The notes under the pieces: generated by a model | Told to the model about the DNA's origin: nothing | Database searches by the model: none | The model's input: only the letters and a program-made list of their open reading frames with translations | Shown: one piece after another, positions 55,001 through 61,730 of the stretch | How positions within the stretch are numbered: position 1 is the stretch's first letter | How the letters are laid out: each line of letters begins with the position of its first letter | Source of the DNA: Strongylocentrotus droebachiensis | Taxonomy: Eukaryota; Echinodermata; Echinoidea; Camarodonta; Strongylocentrotidae | Assembly (NCBI GenBank): GCA_035222895.1 | Contig: JAVYIG010007940.1 | Span: 31,168-95,167, forward strand | DNA length: 64,000 nucleotides | Reading direction: 5' to 3' | Made by a program: the position numbers and the translations under genes

Positions 55001-58000
55001 AGGGAAATTTTAAATTATTTTAACAAGAAATGCAATGTTTGCATTTTTTTTGTCAAAACACTTTCAAAACCAATACAAAAGCCATTAGAAATACACCTCA
55101 ACTTTTCTTTCTGTGATCATTCAGAAAACTTTCCAAATTCCAATATAACTGTAATCAATCAATTAGGCTAACTAACGATAGTAATTCATTTTGTATACAC
55201 ACAACTCAATGGCTCTGATCTGTTTCTAAAGTAAAAGCTGAAAGGGATGGAATGATCATCATTCACATTGAGTCATAGTCATACTCCACCATGACCATGC
55301 ATGCATGTGGTTTACCAATCTCTAGATTGCACATTTCACTTGATCAGGAAGGATATTGGGTTAACTTGATCAAAGATTTAACTAGGAATGAGAATAGGCC
55401 TGTCCTCATCAGATCGTAGTTGCAAAATAACCCGCTATTCTAGCCCAATCTCAAATTAGCCAGCCTCTTCACCAGCCCGCAGTTGCAATTAACGGGCTAT
55501 TTGGTCAAGAAAATATCTAGAGAAATCTTGGCCTTGTTTCCTAAATGTCCCCCTATTTGGGAAATAGTGGGCTAATTTGCGCCAGTTTGTGATGAGCGTA
55601 TCAGTCTGATGAGGACCCAATTTCGAGCATCGGGAAAATATCCAGAGTCTGAAAATAGCGGGTTATTCTGCAACTTCGGTCTGATGAAGCCAGGCTTAAT
55701 GTGTAGTTTCCTAAAGCTGCAGTATTTAGTTTCAATGAGTATGATGAACATGACACCAATGTTGCTCATGGACAGGAAGATGTAGCCTTTCAGGGACCTA
55801 CATGCCATGTAGCAGCTTTAAATCAACGCGACTCTCATTCATAAATGTCTGTGGGAACCCTAACCACTGCTGCTGCCATGTCACTGCAGGAAAGTAGAAC
55901 TAATCAAGGTCACTTAAGGTCACTGTTTCCTCCTTGGATCACACAGGGGAATATATGCTGGGCTAGTCTGCCAGATCAAACTAGTAATGACCCACACTGA
56001 GTGTACATTTTGATAGGTCATCACAAATACATACTTCATGTACACAGCCTTCCATGCCTCAGGGTGATGCTGACATTTACATTTCGGTGTATATTAAGCC
56101 AACTTAAAAATGTGCAGTTCATGTGAACACACTTGAATGCCTACAGGTACACGTACCTCCCCTTTGAGTTTCAAATTCTTGACAGTCACAGATTTATTTT
56201 AAAAATGTGTTTTTATATGCCAAATATCTAGCCCTAACATCCAAATTGTAAAAGGTGCACAGGCAAATTTCAAACAGCTTTCCAAATATTGAACAAGCTG
56301 GTAATTCTTGGCAAATAATATAAAACGCAAACCAAATGGGTATGAGGGACATACACCAACTCTTCAATATGAGTCTAATCGATAGAGACTACAGAAGGTA
56401 ATTCCTGAGTGCAAAAGTGCAGAGTGCCGTTCTGGTATATGTGATTATGGGTTGAAATCTTTGCCACGTGTGCAAGTCCCCTTTTCATATAATACTATAA
56501 GTACAACGTGTGTGTCTGTCTTGTTTGATCAGGCCTCCTGAGAGAATAGAGGTGACAGAACAGGTGGGAGAACTAGAATACACACTTAAATACACATGTT
56601 GCCTTACCTACAATCAGTGTTTTAATCTGGCTGTCTGAGCTGAGGGAGGGATACTATCCATTAAATACTGCAAAATATGTCCCTTCCATAAGTATAGGCC
56701 TATACGGATATATGTAGGTTTTGCCCGTTCTTTGGGCATAAAATTTGTATCAAGATTACAATGAAACAATAAATAGGAAGCCATAGGCCCATTACATATA
56801 CCTACAGGTGCAATTCAATACAATGACTTGGAAAGGGATTGGTCAGTGCATTATTCGGTGAGGATGAAAACATTATCATCACATTATCTAAAGTGTTTCT
56901 CCTATCATTAGTGAAGCCTTCTTCATGGGCTCAACTTTTCAATTAATTGGCAGAATAGGTAAAATACATGTATATAAAGGCAAGGAAATAGGCCAATGTA
57001 AAGTGACATTACTCCCTAAAAGAAAATTTCACTTTGAATACTAATAGATTGGTTGTGACGTCGCCAGCATGGATGCAAACAAAGCGATCATGACTCACGA
57101 ATTGGAACGAAGCCACCCGCTCTTATCAGTAATCAATTAAAACACGGCAGCAACGCAACATTATTAACATGTATACGTTGCAACAGCCATGTGCGTAATA
57201 GCATCAACCAACAGCCAGTCGTTACTTACAGACAGGGGAAGATCTTTATTAACCGACACACATACACATGAATAGTCTCTACTCTCTACTCTCTTTGTAG
57301 GTAAAATACCTTTATTCATTTATCTGTTGTCTCTCTTATCAATACACTAGATAGTTTGTTCAACTTTGTTGAATATTATATCTTCATTCACAAGGCAGAG
57401 AAATATTTTGGGTGTAATTAACAGATCACAAAGAGACAATGTCTGTCATAAAATGCGGAAAAAAAGGCAATGTCATGAACAGAACTCTACAGTGTAAGAT
57501 TTAATTTGCAATGCCCACAGAACTGCCCACAGAACTTACCACAGATGTAAATATACATTAACTTAGTAACCTACATGGAATATGTACACAAACTTTCACA
57601 TAAGACATGTACATTTTTTGAAATGGTTCCCATTTGAACAATGGACTCACATGTACAAACTACAAAGATGGCTGTATTTGACTATGTAAGATGTTTCCTT
57701 CACAGATATTTGATGATTTGAATTTCCTGGGGGTATTGCTAGTACTGACTAAGAGGCTGACTGTTGTTGTGGCTTAAATCAGTGTGTCGCTCACAAGGTC
57801 TGTGTATTACTAGACAGGAAGAAGGAGTTACACTATGAACAGCAAAGGACAACTATGGGCTCCCCACTGGCACCCCACTGGCACCCATACAAACATGTAC
57901 ATTATAGCCAAGAGATAATAAGGAATCTAGCCATGGAGATAAAAAGGAATCTAGCCATGGAGATCCATCATAGTTGGGTCAAATGTTACAGCATTCATAG

Positions 58001-61000
58001 AAATCTTCCGTATATTCATCATGCATAAAATGAAATGTACACTGTAACTTAATACAATAATTACATGTACATGTACATGTACATGTAGTATTATTTGGGG
58101 GGTTATGATGAAATAAGTATTTGAACTTTAATTTCCAGAGTGTTTAGAATAACAAAATCTTCATATCATGTGAAATATCCTAATTGTTGGTAATCAAAGA
58201 AGACAAAAAAACTTATTTTTCGAATAAAATCTGCCGATAGATCTAGATCCAAGTCCGTACCATTGCATCGCCAAAAAGTAAAAAAAGGGACAGGCGGAGC
58301 TAGCTGCCGCTCAACGCAACTGCGCAGGTCGAAAAACGCTTTTCCGGATTATATCTGCGTGCGATACAGTACTAGCTTAAAAGTCGATGAAGATCTGCTA
58401 AATTACGATCATTTTTTAGGTTAACTTCTTCTAAATTTATAAGAATATTGATGAATTTGGTATCAGTTTGTAAAAAAAAAAGAGTGTTCTACAAGAAAAT
58501 TACGATCATTTTGTTTGGTCCGTTTTTTTTTTTTTTTTTTTTTTTTTTCCCTCTACGAAATGTCAAAGTTGGGGGTGCGGCCTATACGGCACTGCGGCCT
58601 TATCGCCGGCAAATACGGTATTACACTATGTAGCACTGCAGTACAACAACGGTCTGGACACCACATGTTACGTGTAGGGTCAGAATAGGTCACATCTTAA
58701 TTAGAAATTAACACTCCATTGAATGCAGAATTCTCCATAGGAGATGCTTTGACAAATCACACACAACAAAACAAAACAAATCCTTGGTGAAGGCACAAGC
58801 TTTTAGAAAGATATTGGCCTTCAAAAATTTCCTTAGCCATTACATGTTATTGTAGTTGCAATTAAAATACATTGAACTTCTGAGCTTCCTGGGTGGGATT
58901 TCACGTTACGCTTCATGGGTGGAATTTCTAGTTGTAAAGAAGTTTACTGGGTGCAAGCTGAAAATTCTTCACAAATTATAACAATTTGTATTGTAAAGGA
59001 AGTATGGATATTTTCAATAGATCAAAGTACTGATGCATGAGTAACTTGTACCGTAGTCATTTTGAATTCAATTGCATTTTTCGGACTTTTGCCTTTCGAG
59101 TTATGTGTGGCAAACTATTTTCATTTTTTTTTTCTTACGAAAAGCAGAACATTTGAGATTGAAGGTTGCACATGAGACTGGGAATAATATGACAAGATAG
59201 AGTGATCATACATGTAGATCTGTAAAGGTCCCAACAACATGATGATCAATACCAGTACAATTGATTATAAACCAATCTGGACAAGAATTCATTTTACATA
59301 TAGCGGGTCTATTGATGTTCAGTGATCTAATTCAGTTTCAAATGAAATCTGAGCTTTAAAAAAAGAAAAAGAATCGATTCATGTACACAATAGCATAGAA
59401 TACACCATTCAAGCCTTATTACTGGTATCCATGGTAATGCGAGTCTTGTTGATTTAGAATTCCCTTAATTCAGGGTCAATGACAGATCAAACATATTATT
59501 AGCTGTCTGGGGATTACCTGAATATCATATGGCTGAATGGAATATGCATGTGAATTCTATTCTACAGCATATTCAATAGGGGCATAATTTGATCATAAAA
59601 CCAAAGAGATGAATTTGTAAATAATGCACACATCAGTGACTAAACTCTTTAAGCCAAGTCCTAGATACATGTACATGTATACACTCAAATATTAGTACCT
59701 CTCAAGATGCAATCCAGTTCATACATTTTGGCCTAATCTGCTCAAGATCTACATCAAAGCTAAATAGTACCAATTTAATTTATTTTGAACTATCGGATCT
59801 CCAGTTCACAAAACCTAAACCGTGAGTGCCTCCTTTCATGAAAGTAGGACTACTTGACATAGTTTACAGATCTTGTATGAATTTCAAGCAAATAAAGTCT
59901 AGTGTGAATCTTGTATTGGTCAATCAATGTCACTGAAAATACTGAATCAAACCAGTATCCCAAGCCACACACACACACACATGCACACATTTATACACAC
60001 TGGTGTATTATACATCCTCCAATACAATCATCTTTGAAGCACACTTGAATTTGAAGAGATTAAAGAGAAAGTTTAGACCGAATCTTCTGAACTCAAGTAA
60101 TTAATTTACATACAGAATCCTGATAGTCTTAGGACTATCGTAAATCTCCATGTACATGTATAAGACGCACCTGTGTATAAAACGCACCCCTATACACAGA
60201 GATTTACAGTATCCATACAGAACACACACAAGTTGACAATAGGAAGGTCTTTCATCTTATGATACCACACTCTTGAATGAATTCTTTAATAAATAACAAT
60301 CTACATAATTTTTTGTTTAAAGTCATATGATTGAAGAAGCATAGAAGGTCTTACCTCCGTCTCCAGCAGCAGTCCTAGTCTTAGTCTTGGTCTTAGCAGG
60401 AGAAGCTTGGGGTGGTGCAGCAGCATGTACTACCGGTGCTTCCCTCTTCTGTACCTGCTCCTCTACAACCTAAAAGGTAGCCAGACCAAAGATGAATATT
60501 CATGATTATCTCATTATCAGTCATGCAATACAACAAGAAATACAAAGAACAAGTTTAAAACATTTAACAAATAAATAAACTTTCAGAATCCTGTTTTTAC
60601 ACATAAAGTTCAATCATTTAATGTACAAGCAGATAAACAAAACAGAGTGACTTGTGACTGCTATGCATAAACATGTAATCCTGCAGTGGACAAGTCATAT
60701 TCCATATTCTTCATCTAATAACAGGGAGATGATGCATCCACATGTGGTGCATCTTATATATGACCATTTCAAATACTTGTTATGCAACATTAACTGTACC
60801 TTTGGTGGCTTGCTCTTGGTCGTATGAGTCTCCTTCGGAGGAGCGACAGTTTCCTGAACTGGTGCAGGCTTGGCCTCAAAGATGATCTCTTCAACTGGTG
60901 CCTGCTTGGGAGGCTTAGGCTGCTTAGGTTTCTTGGCCGGCTTCACCTTAAATACATAAATGAAGAAATGTGGCAATTTATTTACATGTAGTTTGCGGTG

Positions 61001-61722
61001 TAAGTAAATATAGTTTTTTAGATGAATTTGTAATTCCAAAACTAAAAATTGGTTCTGATGATTCTTTTAAATCTCCTGTTAATGGGTGCTTTCAAAAAAG
61101 TAAGTGAAACTCTTATCAATATAAAGCAATCATCACTCTCTCTTGATTTGAATTAGAATTCCTTGTTGATATTATGAACCGACAAATCTTTACAGTAATA
61201 TGTATGATGGATTCGTCGGTTAATGATAACACCCAACAATATTAGCCTATTGCATTTAAAAACATGCTAAGGTGTCTATCAAATTAGTCATTGAACTTTT
61301 ACCAAATCAGAGATGTTCTCATTCAGATTTTCCAACTAGTAACTAAATACTTGTTTTACATTGATGTATGCATTTACCTTCTCTTCCTTCACAGGTGGTG
61401 GAGATGGGGGTGCCTGTTCTACTTCCTCCACATAAGGATCAATGGCCTGCGCAACCTCCTGACGCAGAATTCCTGGAGAGCTGTCATGCTTTTCCCGCTC
61501 GCGTTTCTTTTTCTCAAAGAACTGCTTGCGCTTCTGACGCTTGCCTTCTCTCTGCTGTACCTGCTCCTTCTCTAGCCGAGCTCGTTGCTCTGCCACAGCT
61601 TGCTCATAAGATTTCTCCTGGATGCCAAAGGCAGAGAAAAGGTAGACCACAAAGGAGAGTGCCACAAAGCCCCCAAACACAATCAGGGCCAGGGTCTGAG
61701 GTTCGTACAGATCGACAACCAT
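24977..61722 (-). CDS. RRBP1: RRBP1 (p180)/kinectin-like ER coiled-coil protein, 23 coding exons
   Basis: Predicted rough-ER membrane protein; the vertebrate relatives bind ribosomes, mRNA, microtubules or kinesin. The start MVVDLYEPQTLALIVFGGF closely follows the RRBP1 N-terminus, with a hydrophobic anchor at about residues 11-32, then ExSYEQAxAxQR and a basic stretch (about 57-78). Residues 80-203 are Lys/Pro/Glu/Ala-rich. From about 249 (DPVSALKKQLQEKEQAL) to the end the protein is almost entirely heptad-type coiled coil. NLREKN (627-632) and LTQDLGKAAAKLQ.ML also match RRBP1. The 23 exons (3513 nt, 1171 codons) keep frame across every junction, including split codons at exons 3/4, 5/6, 7/8 and 11/12. 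The NQGKKAEG-type decapeptide repeats of mammalian p180 are absent. Kinectin is a paralogue, so this may be the single invertebrate ancestor of both. The stop codon is not placed. Confidence 0.92.
25118..25260. repeat. Short tandem repeat AAATAAAGCTAA
   Basis: About a dozen copies of an 11-12-bp unit (variants ATAAAGCTAAA, AACTAAAGCTA) in RRBP1-like intron 22, just upstream of exon 23. Confidence 0.85.
26437..26618 (-). mobile_element. TTAA-flanked MITE, copy B (182 bp)
   Basis: TTAA at 26433-26436 and 26619-26622. Starts AGCCCCACTGCACTAC; reverse orientation relative to copies A and C. Lies in RRBP1-like intron 22, 76 bp from exon 22. Confidence 0.75.
26695..26865 (-). CDS. RRBP1: RRBP1-like coding exon 22 (residues 1089-1145)
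   Basis: 171 nt, phase 0. It encodes ELTTLNDSLKKEKSLTQDL, then GKAAAKLQVMLKKTQ and ends NGAAKEV. It aligns with the C-terminal human block KEKKLTSDLGRAATRLQ. The donor is a perfect GTG/GTGAGT; reading through it instead would give SRQHSDSPAK and a stop. Confidence 0.9.
27191..27356. mobile_element. 166-bp TA-flanked MITE (pogo/Tigger-like), copy 1
   Basis: TA/CAGTGCAACCTGTCTATAAA at the left and a right end that reads CAGTCCAGCCTGC on the other strand, also next to TA. Ends of the type CAGT..ACCTGTCTATAAAGACCACC with TA duplication resemble pogo/Tigger (Tc1-mariner) derivatives. Lies in intron 21. Confidence 0.7.
27373..27678 (-). CDS. RRBP1: RRBP1-like coding exon 21 (residues 987-1088)
   Basis: 306 nt, phase 0. 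It encodes TKNKLSSSEAEVKRVSAELE, an Ala-rich break (EAAAAAPAGGDDGA) and ends EEKAAAQQK. The break resembles the GAPASSPEAPPAEQ gap in human RRBP1. Acceptor TGACCTAG/ACC; donor CAGAAG/GTGCGT. Confidence 0.91.
28307..28525 (-). CDS. RRBP1: RRBP1-like coding exon 20 (residues 914-986)
   Basis: 219 nt, phase 0. It encodes KTTENSRLTSDLEEAQTTIE and ends DKEEKIEE; coiled coil. The frame would reach a stop three codons past the donor (GAG/GTAGCT), so splicing is required to continue. Confidence 0.9.
29611..29775. mobile_element. Same MITE family as 27191, decayed copy 2
   Basis: Contains AACCTGTCTATAAAGGCCAT at the left and the inverted motif GGTGGCCTTTATAGAGAGGT at the right, with a second internal pair. 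The ends are degraded and no clear TA boundary remains. Confidence 0.6.
31318..31380 (-). CDS. RRBP1: RRBP1-like coding exon 19 (residues 893-913)
   Basis: 63 nt, phase 0, the shortest exon. It encodes AKSEVNSLQEELASLSSTES plus Gln; coiled coil. Acceptor TTCTTGAAG/GCT; donor TCACAG/GTGAGA. Confidence 0.83.
31884..32207. mobile_element. 324-bp element with ~45-bp TIRs, copy 1
   Basis: Left end AGGCCTGTCTTTATCAGCTC, right-end complement AGGCCTGTCTTCATCAGCTC; both continue to TTTGCCAAATAACCCGCTAT. The AACCCGCTATTT motif and its complement recur in the interior. A related copy is at 55396-55696. It lies in intron 18, so translated frames across it are repeat artefacts. Confidence 0.75.
32293..32385 (-). 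CDS. RRBP1: RRBP1-like coding exon 18 (residues 862-892)
   Basis: 93 nt, phase 0. It encodes ESILNKLQSSVESEEINWE then EKLNQTESNLGQ; coiled coil. Acceptor ATTCACAG/GAG; donor GGACAG/GTAAG. Confidence 0.89.
33751..33997. mobile_element. 247-bp MITE
   Basis: AGGCTTAAAA plus an A tract and TTGTATTGCCCTTT at the left; AAAGGGCAATACAA plus a T tract and TTTTAGGCCT at the right. Intron 17. Confidence 0.6.
34413..34754 (-). CDS. RRBP1: RRBP1-like coding exon 17 (residues 748-861)
   Basis: 342 nt, phase 0, one of the largest exons. It begins EGMVNKLQQSVETEEERFEG and ends TAQCHHYQVVLRET; strong coiled coil throughout. Its start resembles the start of exon 18 and its end resembles the end of exon 16, marking a one-exon internal duplication. 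Confidence 0.92.
34755..36809. other. RRBP1-like intron 16, no feature seen
   Basis: AT-rich intron of about 2 kb without a recognisable mobile element, exon or RNA gene. Confidence 0.4.
36810..36905 (-). CDS. RRBP1: RRBP1-like coding exon 16 (residues 716-747)
   Basis: 96 nt, phase 0. It encodes VEEYVLKVNTLEAEKEQLS then SQCQHYQSVLADT. The end is closely repeated by the end of exon 17 (see finding). Human equivalent: ECDQYRSILAET. Confidence 0.89.
37407..37484 (-). CDS. RRBP1: RRBP1-like coding exon 15 (residues 690-715)
   Basis: 78 nt, phase 0. It encodes DNKNWLNKFEEDASKVL then SSKSSSNSQ. NWLNKFEEDA resembles the human TEWLQDLKE segment. Acceptor CATCGCAG/GAT; donor TCACAG/GTAAGA. Confidence 0.87.
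38068..38160 (-). CDS. RRBP1: RRBP1-like coding exon 14 (residues 659-689)
   Basis: 93 nt, phase 0. It encodes DEIQAAIVKEQSSVKTVLEK then LFPSVILGTSQ, corresponding to the human EALLALLPEL segment that interrupts the coiled coil. Confidence 0.88.
38690..38868 (+). repeat. Possible LINE/SINE 3' tail ending in (AAT)n
   Basis: A stretch with CACCCCTGACCAGCAG followed by T-rich sequence ends in AATAATAATAATAATAAT (38850-38867), like a non-LTR retroelement tail. No coding remnant identified. Confidence 0.35.
39502..39675. mobile_element. Same MITE family as 27191, copy 3 (inverted)
   Basis: Begins TA/CAGTCAAACCTGC and shares ACCTGTCTACAAAGACCAC and TTTGTTTCCCTTGAAAATG with the reverse complement of copy 1. 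The right end is decayed. Confidence 0.65.
40717..40812 (-). CDS. RRBP1: RRBP1-like coding exon 13 (residues 627-658)
   Basis: 96 nt, phase 0. It encodes NLREKNRKLMDVVSAAEK and ends TSETLK. NLREKN matches the human segment DLREKN.KAMEAL..AE. From here on all exons are phase 0-0. Confidence 0.9.
42242..42534. mobile_element. 293-bp element with ~75-bp TIRs flanked by a 15-bp direct repeat
   Basis: Left CAGGGGAGTGTTTCACAAAG and right-end complement CAGGGGAATGTTTGACAAAG; the arms remain similar through CTATGGCAGGC and TTCATGCCACT. A direct repeat GGTGCAAGGTCCATC sits on each side (near 42222 and 42542), a few bases away from the ends. It lies 42 bp beyond the donor of exon 12. Confidence 0.7.
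42577..42688 (-). CDS. RRBP1: RRBP1-like coding exon 12 (residues 589-626)
   Basis: 112 nt; its first base completes the ATG begun in exon 11. It encodes LADKTKAIEGLEEQLNSSK and ends IEQSKQRNN; coiled coil. Donor AATAAT/GTAAGT. An inverted-repeat element lies about 40 bp beyond the donor. Confidence 0.89.
43298..43461 (-). CDS. RRBP1: RRBP1-like coding exon 11 (residues 535-588)
   Basis: 164 nt, ending two bases into a codon. It encodes TLRKEKDSLQEMLRTQEK, a non-coiled Ala/Pro/Gly stretch (EGQEAPPTANGDVTQKD) and SILLKEHNV. The comparable break in human RRBP1 is also Pro/Ala-rich. The acceptor's pyrimidine tract is a (TTTC)n microsatellite. Confidence 0.87.
43462..43491. repeat. (GAAA)n microsatellite forming a splice-acceptor tract
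   Basis: On the minus strand this is (TTTC)n ending TTTAG, directly abutting exon 11 at 43461. Confidence 0.8.
43882..43986 (-). CDS. RRBP1: RRBP1-like coding exon 10 (residues 500-534)
   Basis: 105 nt, phase 0. It encodes DSECQCQNLEGKVRTVES then QLAEKEQQKSQAVQEVE; coiled coil. It has two Cys near its start. Donor GTAGAG/GTAAG. Confidence 0.9.
44375..44578 (-). CDS. RRBP1: RRBP1-like coding exon 9 (residues 432-499)
   Basis: 204 nt, phase 0. It encodes REGEAALSKRLAEVSEGLRK and ends TLQAIQAKLK; coiled coil. Acceptor TCTCGACAG/CGC; donor TTGAAG/GTAAAT. A Met just before the acceptor is intronic, not a start. Confidence 0.91.
45221..45386 (-). CDS. RRBP1: RRBP1-like coding exon 8 (residues 376-431)
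   Basis: 166 nt; its first base completes the Gln codon begun in exon 7. It encodes KEQLMGQELARLQTELQKVQ and ends KQQRSSEQ; coiled coil. Acceptor TTTTGCAG/G; donor GAACAG/GTACGT. Confidence 0.9.
45932..47031. mobile_element. 1.1-kb composite repeat element with internal tandem units
   Basis: Bounded by GTCTCGCCTGCATAAC and its inverse GCTACGCAGGCGAGAC. Inside are three ~155-bp direct units sharing AAACCAAATCAAAATCGGTC and ATTCTGTGTAGAA (about 46100-46550), two ~190-bp direct units sharing CTCACATGATTGGGGATAC (about 46540-46930), and a GCCGTC/GCCGCC trinucleotide run (46935-46983). Each 190-bp unit carries TGACCTTTGACCT, a perfect DR1. No transposase. Lies in RRBP1-like intron 7. Confidence 0.7.
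47732..47883 (-). CDS. RRBP1: RRBP1-like coding exon 7 (residues 326-375)
   Basis: 152 nt, ending two bases into a codon. It encodes TQALQARIKQLQSVLDESK and LREENNRLKTEAGHASS; coiled coil. Donor TTCACA/GTAAGT. Confidence 0.88.
48519..48706 (+). mobile_element. TTAA-flanked MITE, copy C (188 bp)
   Basis: TTAA at 48515-48518 and 48707-48710, ends AGCCTGTCTCC and GTGGGGCT. Lies 43 bp downstream of the exon 6 donor. Confidence 0.8.
48750..48907 (-). CDS. RRBP1: RRBP1-like coding exon 6 (residues 273-325)
   Basis: 158 nt, starting two bases into a codon. It encodes EMLLAQAASQKVKELRHEL and ends EAFHARMQQ; coiled coil. Donor CAGCAG/GTAAG. A TTAA MITE lies 43 bp past the donor. Confidence 0.88.
49873..49945 (-). 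CDS. RRBP1: RRBP1-like coding exon 5 (residues 249-272)
   Basis: 73 nt, ending one base into a codon. It encodes ANQRSDPVSALKKQL then QEKEQALHN, the start of the coiled coil; DPV..LKKQLQEK is shared with vertebrate RRBP1. It was found by splice signals and family match, being too short for an ORF scan. Confidence 0.87.
50948..51155. repeat. Purine-rich minisatellite
   Basis: Irregular GGGGTGAAGGGG / GGAGGAAAGGGGCAGA units over about 200 bp, directly downstream of the exon 4 donor. Pro/Ser/Leu-rich frames on the other strand are artefacts. Confidence 0.8.
51174..51310 (-). CDS. RRBP1: RRBP1-like coding exon 4 (residues 203-248)
   Basis: 137 nt, starting two bases into a codon. It encodes PPALRGKPLISAVKSAPLK, then DAEIQQLIEILLNRQGGS and DDWVK, a short globular-looking segment before the coiled coil. 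Acceptor CTTGCAG/AG; donor GTCAAG/GTTTGT. A purine-rich minisatellite begins about 20 nt past the donor. Confidence 0.88.
51373..52979. mobile_element. 1.6-kb element with 16-bp perfect TIRs and GTGTAA flanks
   Basis: ACAAGCCTTTTATTAA (51373-51388) is exactly mirrored at 52964-52979. GTGTAA directly flanks both sides (51367-51372, 52980-52985). Subterminal regions carry repeated GGCGCCCGGT (left) and GGCTCCCGGTC (right) motifs in both orientations. The interior has open frames up to 145 codons (51755-52192) with no family I recognise, and a GGTTGGCAGCTCTGCATG end like that of the MITE at 3882. Intron 3 of the RRBP1-like gene. Confidence 0.75.
53629..53680. repeat. CT microsatellite
   Basis: About 50 bp of CT dinucleotides with CG and TTC interruptions. 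Confidence 0.9.
55396..55696. mobile_element. Inverted-repeat element, copy 2 of the 31884 family
   Basis: AGGCCTGTCCTCATCAGATC at the left, mirrored by CTGATGAAGCCAGGCT at the right. Shares AATAACCCGCTATT, GGTCAAGAAAATATC and GGGAAATAGTGGGCTAATTT with copy 1. Confidence 0.75.
60133..60212. repeat. 80-bp hairpin MITE
   Basis: ACTATCGTAAATCTCCATGT followed by ATAAGACGCACC, mirrored by GCACCCCTATACA and AGAGATTTACAGTAT. Resembles short EnSpm- or hAT-type hairpin elements with a TATAAGACGCACC core. Confidence 0.5.
60355..60469 (-). CDS. RRBP1: RRBP1-like coding exon 3 (residues 165-202), basic linker
   Basis: 115 nt, ending one base into a codon. It encodes VVEEQVQKREAPVVHAAA, a PPQASPAKTKTKTRT stretch and ends AAGDG. 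Donor GACGGAG/GTAAG. It is followed by a 9-kb intron. Confidence 0.88.
60800..60946 (-). CDS. RRBP1: RRBP1-like coding exon 2 (residues 116-164), Lys/Pro linker
   Basis: 147 nt, phase 0. It encodes VKPAKKPKQPKPPKQAP, then EEIIFEAKPAPVQETVAPP and a basic end, TTKSKPPK. It sits where the decapeptide ribosome-binding repeats are in mammalian p180. Confidence 0.9.
61378..61722 (-). CDS. RRBP1: RRBP1-like coding exon 1 (residues 1-115), membrane anchor
   Basis: Start codon 61722-61720; the exon begins 8 nt upstream at 61730 after CAAAAACAG. It encodes the signal-anchor helix and a basic Lys/Arg/Gln segment (KRQKRKQFFEKKKREREK), then an acidic Pro-rich end, PPSPPPVKEEK. Donor GAGAAG/GTAAAT. Confidence 0.94.
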
Positions 61723-61730
61723 GATGATCT

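Larger units (their letters stand above)
52986..60354. other. Rest of RRBP1-like intron 3, no exon found
   Basis: Over 7 kb with no additional coding exon; I looked specifically for p180-type Lys-rich decapeptide repeats. Contains a CT microsatellite (53629-53680), the inverted-repeat element at 55396, a promoter-like patch near 57046, an ACATGT run (about 58063-58087), a T27 tract (about 58524-58550), a CA repeat (59966-59981) and an 80-bp hairpin at 60133. Confidence 0.45.
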
